Assembly: GCA_942492555.1 (NCBI GenBank)
Contig: CALOEX010000003.1
Location: 1-64,000, forward strand
Reading direction: 5' to 3'
DNA: 64,000 nt
Source of the DNA: JBCCVH01 sp942492555
Lineage (GTDB): Bacteria > Bacteroidota > Bacteroidia > Cytophagales > Amoebophilaceae
Shown: piece after piece, positions 52,294-60,113 of the stretch
Numbering within the stretch: the stretch's first letter is position 1
How the letters are laid out: each line of letters starts with the position of its first letter
Made by a program: the position numbers and the translations under genes
Notes under the pieces: generated by a model
The model's database searches: none
The model's input: the letters and a program-made list of their open reading frames with translations, nothing else
Told to the model about the DNA's origin: nothing

Positions 52294-55080
52294 TTATTTA
52301 GCTTGAAATTTTTGCCGAAGATAATGGGCAGTTGTATTATCTGCAAGCTTGATCATCTCATCTGGAGTACCAGCGAAAGTAACTTTACCCCCTTGAATGC
52401 CACTACCCGGTCCAATGTTAATAATCCAATCTACAGCCTTTATGATATCCAAGTGATGTTCTATAACCAATACAGTATGACCTTGCTCTCTTAATTGATT
52501 AAATGCTACAATAAGTTTTTGAACATCATGAAAATGCAATCCCGCACTAGGTTCATCAAAAATAAAAAAAGTAGGATGCATTGTATCTTGCATATTTAAG
52601 CAACGTGCTATTTTTACCAGTTGCGACTCACCTGTACTAAAAGTACTGGAGCATTGTCCTATTTTTAAAAAACTCATACCCAATTCTTTCAAAGGTTTAA
52701 GCTTCCTAGTGATTACAGGGTGATTCACAAAAAAAGATAAACTCTCCTCTACACTCATATCAAGCACTTCAATAATATTTTTACCCTGGTAAGTCACTTC
52801 AAGAACCTCTTGTTGAAAACGAGTCCCATTACATGCTTCACAAGCTAAAACAACATCTTCCATAAATTGCATATCAATACTAATCTCACCATCGCCATGG
52901 CACTCTTCACAACGTCCTCCTCGTGTATTTAAAGAAAAAAAAGCACTGGTATAATCACGTTCTATAGCTAATGGCTGTTGTGCAAAAAGCTCACGGATAT
53001 ATTGGTAGACTTGTAAATAAGTAATCAGATAGGAGCGTTTAGATTTATTGAATGCATTTTGTCCCATATAAACAACATGATGCAATTTGTTCACATCTCC
53101 TGTAATAGGAAAATACAGGCTATTATTTGGATTTTGCAACCCTAGATGATAAGCTAAAGAAGGATATAGTATATCTTGAATAAGAGTTGATTTACCACTA
53201 CCACTAACACCTGTAACGGCAGTAAAAACTCCTAGGGGAAACCTTACAGTTATATTTTGAAGATTGTTTCTATTAACATGTTGCAATGTGATATAATCTT
53301 TTGCCTTTTTACGTTTTGCGGGAATTGGAATGGTACGTTTTCCTAATAAATAGTCAGCAGTATAGCTGTTTTTTGCATGTTTCAAATCTTTTAAACCACC
53401 TTGAAACACTAGGTTGCCCCCTTTGATACCAGCTTCTTGCCCAAGATCTATAATGGTAGAAGCCGCGCGCATGATAAGTTCTTCATGGCCTACAACAACA
53501 ACAGTATTCCCTGCATTTTTTAGATCAACCAATGTTTCTATCAATTTTTCTGCATCATGTTTATGGAGTCCTGCAGTAGGTTCATCAAAAATATACAATG
53601 TATCTACCAAAGGGCTTCCTAAAATTTTTGCCAAACGTGCACGTTCATATTCTCCTCCGGAAAGTGTATTCATTTTCCGGATAAGATTAACATAGCCCAG
53701 CCCTACCTTTTTAAGATAGAAAAGCCGGTTATTAATTTCTTCTAAAAGAATGGTAGCTACCTTTTGTAGGTAACCTGGAATAGTTATGGTTTGAAAGAAA
53801 TCAGCAAGATCATCTATAGACATATTCAGAATATCAATAACACTTTTATTATTGATTTTAACATAGGATACTTCTTGACGCAATCCACAACCTTGGCAAG
53901 ATTCACAAGAGATAAATCCCTGATAATGTGCATATAAGATACGATTCTGAATTTTATTTTTTTCCCTAGCTAGTTTTTCAAAAAAAGCATATATGCCTGT
54001 TACTTGTTTGTTCCCATGCCAAAGAAGCTTTTTTTCTTCTGGTGTAAAATCTTGATAAGGGCAATCCAGTCGCAGATTCGTTTTTTTTAACGCTTCTTTA
54101 TAAGAGGAAAACATCGTGTTTTCCCAAGGTAAAATAGCACCATGCTCAATGGATAATTCTTGATAAGGAATAACCTTGCAAGCATCAATCCCCCAATACT
54201 GTCCTAAACCATTGCATTTTTTGCATGCTCCCTCTGTATTATTAAAACTAAAAAAGTGAGAAGAAGGTTTTTCAAAAGTAATTCCATCCGCTTCAAAACG
54301 ATCAGAAAACAGCTTTTTTTCCTTTCCTACTACATGTACAAAACAAGTTCCTAGCCCTTCAAAAAAAGCTGTTTTCGCAGACTCTGCAATACGTGATCTA
54401 CAGGATGAGTCAGCAGTTACCTGCAACATATCAACAACAATATAAACAACTTTAGGAAATTGAAAAGAATCATCTTCCAATACATCTTCAATATATTTGA
54501 TAGCATCATCATACATAATGCGTGTGAACCCCTTACTCAATTCTATTTCTAAAGCTTCTTGCCAAGAACGCCCCTTGGGAATAGTCAAAGGAGCAACGAT
54601 GATTCCCCTGTTATCCAAAGCATATTGTTGCATATAAACAACCACATCTTCAACAGTATCCTTTTTTACGATTGTACCACTAATAGGTGAAAAAGTACTT
54701 CCTATATGTGTATATAGCAGTTTAATATAATTGTATATATCTGTAGAAGTCCCAAGTGTAGCACGTGGATTTTCAATGCTTTTTTTTCTATTGAGACCAA
54801 TACTAGGCAATATTCCTTGAATACTATCTACAGGAGGAGGGCTTATTTTTTCTAGAAACTGTCGTGCATGCGTGCTGAAACTTTTGATATAACGAAGACT
54901 ACCTTCCGCAAAAAGAGTACCAAAGCCCAATGCTGTTTTTCCCGAACCTGCAATACCCGTAATGGCTATTAGTTCATTGTAAGGAATATCAACATCAACA
55001 CTCTTTAAGTTGTTCGTTTTTGCACCTCGAATACGAATGCAATGGTGCTGGTAATTTGTTTCCTTCATAAAAAATTCCAT
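52294..55080 (-). CDS. uvrA: Divergent UvrA-type excinuclease subunit
   Basis: A 928-residue ABC-class DNA damage-recognition protein; the start may instead be 55068 (MKETNYQ). It has two ATPase modules (GIAGSGKTA and GVSGSGKST), two signatures (LSGGEYERARLA and a weak FSTGESQLVKIA), and zinc sites CKKCNGLG/CESCQGCG and CEECHGDG/CEACNGTR. The UvrB-binding region is present, but the extra zinc module there lacks its cysteines (TFSPISG, EADGITF). This resembles the second UvrA lineage of Bacteroidota. Nucleotide excision repair is likely; a specialised role is possible. Confidence 0.88.
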   Translation of the reverse strand: MEFFMKETNYQHHCIRIRGAKTNNLKSVDVDIPYNELIAITGIAGSGKTALGFGTLFAEGSLRYIKSFSTHARQFLEKISPPPVDSIQGILPSIGLNRKKSIENPRATLGTSTDIYNYIKLLYTHIGSTFSPISGTIVKKDTVEDVVVYMQQYALDNRGIIVAPLTIPKGRSWQEALEIELSKGFTRIMYDDAIKYIEDVLEDDSFQFPKVVYIVVDMLQVTADSSCRSRIAESAKTAFFEGLGTCFVHVVGKEKKLFSDRFEADGITFEKPSSHFFSFNNTEGACKKCNGLGQYWGIDACKVIPYQELSIEHGAILPWENTMFSSYKEALKKTNLRLDCPYQDFTPEEKKLLWHGNKQVTGIYAFFEKLAREKNKIQNRILYAHYQGFISCESCQGCGLRQEVSYVKINNKSVIDILNMSIDDLADFFQTITIPGYLQKVATILLEEINNRLFYLKKVGLGYVNLIRKMNTLSGGEYERARLAKILGSPLVDTLYIFDEPTAGLHKHDAEKLIETLVDLKNAGNTVVVVGHEELIMRAASTIIDLGQEAGIKGGNLVFQGGLKDLKHAKNSYTADYLLGKRTIPIPAKRKKAKDYITLQHVNRNNLQNITVRFPLGVFTAVTGVSGSGKSTLIQDILYPSLAYHLGLQNPNNSLYFPITGDVNKLHHVVYMGQNAFNKSKRSYLITYLQVYQYIRELFAQQPLAIERDYTSAFFSLNTRGGRCEECHGDGEISIDMQFMEDVVLACEACNGTRFQQEVLEVTYQGKNIIEVLDMSVEESLSFFVNHPVITRKLKPLKELGMSFLKIGQCSSTFSTGESQLVKIARCLNMQDTMHPTFFIFDEPSAGLHFHDVQKLIVAFNQLREQGHTVLVIEHHLDIIKAVDWIINIGPGSGIQGGKVTFAGTPDEMIKLADNTTAHYLRQKFQAK

Positions 55081-55095
55081 TAAGTCCCTTAAACA

Positions 55096-56109
55096 CTACA
55101 ACTGCTTGTTGGTGCCAACCCCTGTATTCCCATGTTTAAACTTAAAAGATATAACCATACATATACCACCAATCACACAAGAGTTAAACAACTGTATAAA
55201 ATAAGTTATAGTTGCATAAATATCTGCATCTTCTTTAGCAACACCAAAATTTTCCAAAGCAACTGGAACTAAAAGCTGATAAAGTAAAAGCCCATGTCCC
55301 GTAGGTATAAGATGGCTGAAATTTAAAGCGATAAAAACACATACTGCAGGTGCCAAGCTATATTGTAGAGAAAGCATATTGGTTGCCTTTAAGGCAAAAA
55401 GACTCAAATATTCCAGTAAAAAATAAAAAAGAAGTATCAATATCGTACATACCCAAAACAACCATGAATTACCACGGAACATTATGCGAACAGACATAAA
55501 CACCTCTTTAAAAAAAGTACTTATGCTACGCAAAATATGCTTACTATGAAGCAACCAAGCCACAAATAATATAAGACCTAAAACAATAAGCATAAACACC
55601 ACAGGTGATGTATTCGATAATGCCAATAAGTGCTTTTTCATTTCAACAAAAGCTAAAGCAGACATACTTTTAAACGAAGAAAAAAAGAAAAACGAAGAAA
55701 AAATAAAAAAAACCACCATCAAAAGCATATCAACACCTCTCTCTATCATAACACCTGCCAAAGCATGTTTGACAGGAACATTATGCATACGCAATAAACT
55801 TTGACACCTCATCCCCTCACCCAGACGCCCAGGTAGACCATTGAAGAAAAACCCAGTCATTTCTGCACAATATACTTTATGGAAAGGTACATTTTGACCA
55901 TGCTTTTTCAACAGTAATGACCAACGGTAGCTACGCAGTCCATGGTTGATCAAATGTGCAACAGCCGCAAATACAATCCACTTAAAATAAATGTTAGTCT
56001 TCTGTGCTTTCAACTCGCTAAAAGACATGTTCCTATACACATAACCAAGGAGAAACAAGCCTAAAAAAGCAAAAAACAAAGAAATTTTATATTGGTTTGA
56101 TTTTATCAT
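55096..56109 (-). CDS. LPG synthase TM-type flippase-like membrane protein
   Basis: A 337-residue inner-membrane protein of the lysylphosphatidylglycerol-synthase transmembrane (UPF0104) family with about eight helices. The conserved GLPGRLGEGMR and a later HLIPTGHGLLLYQLL are visible. There is no aminoacyl-transferase domain, so it is a lipid flippase or unknown-function member and not a true MprF. It lies 15 bases upstream of the uvrA-like gene on the same strand and is divergent from the GT5 gene. Confidence 0.85.
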   Translation of the reverse strand: MIKSNQYKISLFFAFLGLFLLGYVYRNMSFSELKAQKTNIYFKWIVFAAVAHLINHGLRSYRWSLLLKKHGQNVPFHKVYCAEMTGFFFNGLPGRLGEGMRCQSLLRMHNVPVKHALAGVMIERGVDMLLMVVFFIFSSFFFFSSFKSMSALAFVEMKKHLLALSNTSPVVFMLIVLGLILFVAWLLHSKHILRSISTFFKEVFMSVRIMFRGNSWLFWVCTILILLFYFLLEYLSLFALKATNMLSLQYSLAPAVCVFIALNFSHLIPTGHGLLLYQLLVPVALENFGVAKEDADIYATITYFIQLFNSCVIGGICMVISFKFKHGNTGVGTNKQL

Positions 56110-56171
56110 TTTTAATTTATCTTTTGAAAACTAACTCAAAGTAACTAAATTAGCCCTTATTTCAATGGAAA

Positions 56172-56981
56172 ATGCATAAAAAAATACTTTATATCGCAAC
56201 GGAAGTAGATCCTTTCTTCAAACTCTCTTCTTCTGCTTCTATTGTGGCTCAATTAACACAAGCCATGGTTGCAGAAAAGTGTGAAGTGCGTGTTATTATG
56301 CCCAAATTCTCCGTCATTAATGAGCGAAAACATCGCATTCATGAAGTACAACGCTTGTATGGCGTAAATATATGTGTAGAAGAAGAAAATATTTCCCTTA
56401 TTGTCAAAGTCGCTTCCTGCTCTAAAAGCAAAGTACAAATCTATTTCATAGACAATGAAGAACTATTTCAAACAAAAAAAATATTTCATGACAAAAATGG
56501 TACTTTCTACCCCAATAACGACATTCGCGTTGCCTTTATATGCAAAGCAGCATGGGCCATCTTAGAAAACTTAGGGTGGGCACCAGACATCATACACTGT
56601 TTTGGATGGCAATGGGTTTTTATACCTCTATACGGCAAACGCGTATACAACAAAATGTCCCTTTTTAAAAACATCAAATTCATACAAACATATGGTCCAG
56701 ACTACTTTAAAAATCCTTTTGGAGAAAGCATGATCAAAAAAGTATACATGCGTCTCATAAAACCCCAAGACTTAGAACCATTAGGAAATGAAGCCAGTTA
56801 TGTAAATTTCTTGCAAATGGCAAAACAATATGCAGATGCCACTACCTACTCCTTCAGCGAATCACATACACCAATCCTAGAAAACCTCAAAGAAATACAA
56901 ACCACATGCATCTCCGACGATGAACACCTCATTGACAACTATAGAAAAATGTACGATAACCTACTAGATCCCAACAAATAA
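56172..56981 (+). CDS. Glycogen/starch synthase N-terminal domain protein (GT5)
   Basis: A 269-residue protein matching only the N-terminal Rossmann domain of GT5 glycogen synthases (KILYIATEVDPFFKLSS, VIMPKF, DIIHCFGWQWVFIPLYG). The C-terminal nucleotide-sugar domain is missing, and the usual KxGGL-like loop is altered (KLSSSAS). Short forms like this are common in Bacteroidota and are unlikely to make glycogen alone. It directly precedes dnaX. Function unknown. Confidence 0.8.
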   Translation: MHKKILYIATEVDPFFKLSSSASIVAQLTQAMVAEKCEVRVIMPKFSVINERKHRIHEVQRLYGVNICVEEENISLIVKVASCSKSKVQIYFIDNEELFQTKKIFHDKNGTFYPNNDIRVAFICKAAWAILENLGWAPDIIHCFGWQWVFIPLYGKRVYNKMSLFKNIKFIQTYGPDYFKNPFGESMIKKVYMRLIKPQDLEPLGNEASYVNFLQMAKQYADATTYSFSESHTPILENLKEIQTTCISDDEHLIDNYRKMYDNLLDPNK

Positions 56982-57032
56982 TCCCTCAAACCACAAAGTT
57001 AAAAAACCCTTTTAAAACAAAAGATATTTAGT

Positions 57033-57040
57033 TAACTTTG
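57033..57040 (+). promoter_or_regulatory. TAACTTTG -7 box of dnaX
   Basis: A TAnnTTTG box ends four bases before the dnaX ATG, implying a leaderless transcript. Confidence 0.5.
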
Positions 57041-57044
57041 CCCT

Positions 57045-58778
57045 ATGAACAACTTCCTCGTTTCCGCCAGAAAATATCGCCCCAATTTCTTCCATGAAAT
57101 AAAAGGGCAAGACCACATCGTCACAACCATTCAAAACGCCATAAAACACAACCAAATCGCTAGCGCCTTCCTCTTTTGTGGCACCCTTGGATCCGGCAAA
57201 ACATCCCTAGCACGCATTTTAGCAAAAGCACTCAACTGCCAAAAAACCACCCCCTTAGGAGAACCCTGTAGCACCTGCCAGCATTGTACACAAAGAACAC
57301 CCCTCAATATACATGAACTTGATGCCGCCTCCCATAACTCAGCTGAAGACATGCGCAAAATAGTCGAACAAATACGATACTGCCCACCAAACGGCAAAAA
57401 AATGATCATCATCATCGATGAAACACACATGCTCTCCAACGCTGCCCTCAATGTACTCCTAAAACCCCTTGAAGACACCCCAGCACATGTAGTATTTATG
57501 CTCATTACAACAGAAAAACACAAAATAATCCCCACAATACTCTCCCGTTGCCAAATCTTTGACTTCCATGCCATCTCCACCCTAGAAATTCAAAAACACC
57601 TCCAGCAAATAGCACAAAAAGAAAATATCACCTGCGACCAAGAAGCAATCCAACTCATTAGCGAAAAAGCCAATGGATCCCTCAGAAACGCCCTATCCAT
57701 GTTTGACCTCGTCGTCACTTTCGGAGGCAAAAAAATACTAGCCTACAAAGCAACCCTACAACACCTAAACCTACTAGAAACATCCATCTACTTCTCAATC
57801 ACAGACGCACTATACACAGGGAACATAGCACATGCACTCATAGAATACGACAAAATTCTACGCACAGGATTCGATGGACTCTTCTTCGTTACAGGACTCG
57901 GACAACACCTACGCAACCTCCTACTAGCACAAACAACACAAGCCACCAACATATTACACGTACCTAAAAAAGACGAAAAAACATACATAGAAAAAGCCAC
58001 CCAAATACATCCAAAATTTATCTACCAAGCACTAGCACTCATACAAAATTGTGAACTAAACTACAAAACCACCATAGACCCCAGACTACATGTAGAAATA
58101 TCCCTCATCAATATAAGCCAAATCAACAAAAAAACACAACAAACACACACCACACAACCAAATACAGAACAAACACCCCAGCAAAAAATATTCCACAACC
58201 CTACCACAGAAAGCCCCCTTATCAAAACTCCTTCAAACACCCTATCCAACAACATATACACCCCTGTCTCCATAAAAGAAAACACAGAAGATACAACCAT
58301 AGCCAGTGAACCACCTCCAGCTCCACTAGCAACCAGCAAAAAACGCACCATCACAATCCCAACCATAAAAGCACTCCAAGAAAAAATCCAGCAAAATGAA
58401 AATACCACTTCATCCACTCAAAAAGAAAAAAAAAAACCTAAACTCACACTGAATATAATCCAAAAACATTGGACCACCTACACACAAACAATAGAATCCA
58501 GCAACCTGCAAGGATACCAAGCATTACAATGCCCCCTTCAATTAAACAATCAAACCATTGTCGCTACCCTACACAATCCAGCAAACGAAAATGTTGCCAA
58601 TGCATTACACCCAAATTTGCTTTCTTACCTCCAAAAAAAACTACAAACAACAGCACTAACACTCATTTTTCAAACCCAACAAAAAAAACCATACTCCGAC
58701 CAAGAAAAATTAAATGACCTAATCCAAAAACACAACCCCATCAACTATCTACAACAACAACTCGAGCTTACCACTTAA
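57045..58778 (+). CDS. dnaX: DNA polymerase III tau/gamma subunit
   Basis: A 577-residue clamp-loader subunit. The AAA+ module shows GTLGSGKTSLARI, a four-cysteine zinc site (CQKTTPLGEPCSTCQHC), IIIDETHML and LSRCQIF, followed by the lid and oligomerisation domain to about residue 365. A polar linker rich in T, P and N follows, then a tau-specific domain. At codons 461-464 an uninterrupted run of 11 A occurs (58426-58436). Loss of one A gives a stop five codons later, and gain of one A gives a stop after one further codon. Both would make a gamma-like protein of about 465 residues. rsmG follows after ten bases. Confidence 0.96.
   Translation: MNNFLVSARKYRPNFFHEIKGQDHIVTTIQNAIKHNQIASAFLFCGTLGSGKTSLARILAKALNCQKTTPLGEPCSTCQHCTQRTPLNIHELDAASHNSAEDMRKIVEQIRYCPPNGKKMIIIIDETHMLSNAALNVLLKPLEDTPAHVVFMLITTEKHKIIPTILSRCQIFDFHAISTLEIQKHLQQIAQKENITCDQEAIQLISEKANGSLRNALSMFDLVVTFGGKKILAYKATLQHLNLLETSIYFSITDALYTGNIAHALIEYDKILRTGFDGLFFVTGLGQHLRNLLLAQTTQATNILHVPKKDEKTYIEKATQIHPKFIYQALALIQNCELNYKTTIDPRLHVEISLINISQINKKTQQTHTTQPNTEQTPQQKIFHNPTTESPLIKTPSNTLSNNIYTPVSIKENTEDTTIASEPPPAPLATSKKRTITIPTIKALQEKIQQNENTTSSTQKEKKKPKLTLNIIQKHWTTYTQTIESSNLQGYQALQCPLQLNNQTIVATLHNPANENVANALHPNLLSYLQKKLQTTALTLIFQTQQKKPYSDQEKLNDLIQKHNPINYLQQQLELTT
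58425..58460 (+). promoter_or_regulatory. A11 slippage site in dnaX
   Basis: GAAAAAAAAAAACC followed by closely spaced stops in both alternative frames (TAA in one, TGA in the other). Thermus dnaX makes gamma by transcriptional slippage at an A9 run in the same kind of position. Whether slippage occurs here is inference. Confidence 0.6.
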
Positions 58779-58788
58779 TCCCCATCCC

Positions 58789-59430
58789 ATGTCATACAAC
58801 CAATCAACACTCATCACAAAATACTTTCCTCTCAACACCATCCAACAACAGCAAATAGCAACACTACAACATCACTATACCCACTGGAACAAAAAAATAA
58901 ACCTCATCTCCAGAAAAGACATAAATAACCTCTACCTACACCATGTCCTCCACAGCCTAAGCATCGCAAAACTAATCTCATTTAACCCCCAAAGCCACAT
59001 CCTAGACCTAGGCACAGGAGGCGGATTTCCAGGAATACCCCTAGCCATACTCTTTCCACAAGCCCATTTTACACTCGTAGATAGCATCGCAAAAAAAATC
59101 AAAGCAGTACAAAATATTGTTCAAGAACTAAAACTTCAAAACATAACCATCCACTGCACCCGTGCAGAAACCCTACAACAAACCTATGACTTCATCATAG
59201 GCAGAGCAGTAACAAACCTTACAACCCTTTATCATTGGGTTCAAGACAAAATCAAAAAAGAAAACACCCATAACATCCCCAATGGCATTCTCTATTTAAA
59301 AGGAGACATAGAAAAAAACACAACACATCCCCAAAATACCCAATACACAACACATCCCATCCAACACTTTTTTCAAGAACCCTTCTTCAGCACAAAATAT
59401 ATTGTACACCTATTTCCAACACAGACCTAG
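58789..59430 (+). CDS. rsmG: 16S rRNA m7G527 methyltransferase RsmG
   Basis: A 213-residue SAM-dependent methyltransferase (GidB) modifying G527 of 16S rRNA. It shows LDLGTGGGFPGIPLAI, LVDSIAKKIKAVQ, and the IGRAVTNL segment. The N-terminal WNKKINLISRKD is typical. It is co-directional with dnaX at ten bases. Its last four bases overlap the end of the convergent HIT gene. Confidence 0.95.
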   Translation: MSYNQSTLITKYFPLNTIQQQQIATLQHHYTHWNKKINLISRKDINNLYLHHVLHSLSIAKLISFNPQSHILDLGTGGGFPGIPLAILFPQAHFTLVDSIAKKIKAVQNIVQELKLQNITIHCTRAETLQQTYDFIIGRAVTNLTTLYHWVQDKIKKENTHNIPNGILYLKGDIEKNTTHPQNTQYTTHPIQHFFQEPFFSTKYIVHLFPTQT

Positions 59431-59822
59431 ACACTCCTCAGCACTTCAGAAAGCCTTTGAGCCAAATCCTCCATAGAAATCTGACAAACACGACCCCCAA
59501 CATCATCACTCTCCTGCCCAAGAATAGGAATAAGATGTATGTGAGCATGCGGAACTTCCAAACCATGTACTTTTACCCCTACTCGCAGACATGACACCAC
59601 CTGCTTGATACCACCTGCTACACGTTTAGAAAAACACATTAACGCCCCTAATGCATCATCAGCTATATCAAAAAAATAATCCGTAACCTTTTTCGGAACA
59701 ACCAACGTATGCCCTACTACAACAGGATTAATATCCAAAAAAGCAATATGATCCTTATCTTCCGCAACAATAAATGCCGGAATTTTCCGTTTGATAATCT
59801 TTGTAAAAACCGTTTCCCTTTC
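59427..59822 (-). CDS. HIT family nucleotide hydrolase
   Basis: A 131-residue histidine-triad protein of the HinT type, hydrolysing purine-nucleotide phosphoramidates. The active site is VPHAHIHLIP. The start MERETVFTKIIKRKIPA (59822) is the family-like one; an upstream extension to 59894 has no family match. It converges on rsmG with overlapping stop codons. Confidence 0.93.
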   Translation of the reverse strand, partial: ERETVFTKIIKRKIPAFIVAEDKDHIAFLDINPVVVGHTLVVPKKVTDYFFDIADDALGALMCFSKRVAGGIKQVVSCLRVGVKVHGLEVPHAHIHLIPILGQESDDVGGRVCQISMEDLAQRLSEVLRSV

Positions 59823-59920
59823 CATAAACATTAAGTAAAACACACTATCCCATATACATCCCCATTTACCAATAAAAAACCCACCCACAAGCACAAGAAA
59901 AGAAAAACGACAAGCAATAC

Positions 59921-60113
59921 ATTCCTTACTTATTTACCCAGTATTTCCTCCACAAGCACAGTAAGTTCATTAGCAACCCTTTGCATACCCAGCCTTCTTG
60001 CCATAGGAATAAACAACACCTTCGTTTCCTCTGCTATTGCAAGTTGGCGATCAGATTCTTTTGCACCCAGCGTACGCATATTATGCAACCTATCCAACAC
60101 CTTAATAAGCATG
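59921..60113. repeat. Segment repeated identically at 63808-64000
   Basis: At least 193 bases, from just past the end of the fusion gene into its last 60 codons, recur without a mismatch at the right edge of the window at an offset of 3887 bases. It may be the left boundary of a larger tandem duplication. Confidence 0.9.

Noticed and set aside
55096..56109. MprF-type lysyl-phosphatidylglycerol synthase
   Set aside because: Only the membrane domain is present, without the aminoacyl-transferase domain, so a lysinylation function is not supported.
56172..56981. Functional glycogen synthase
   Set aside because: Only the N-terminal half of the GT5 fold is present and the donor-binding domain is missing.
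57131..58417. Long minus-strand frames opposite dnaX
   Set aside because: Explained by the A/C-rich composition of dnaX; no protein motifs.
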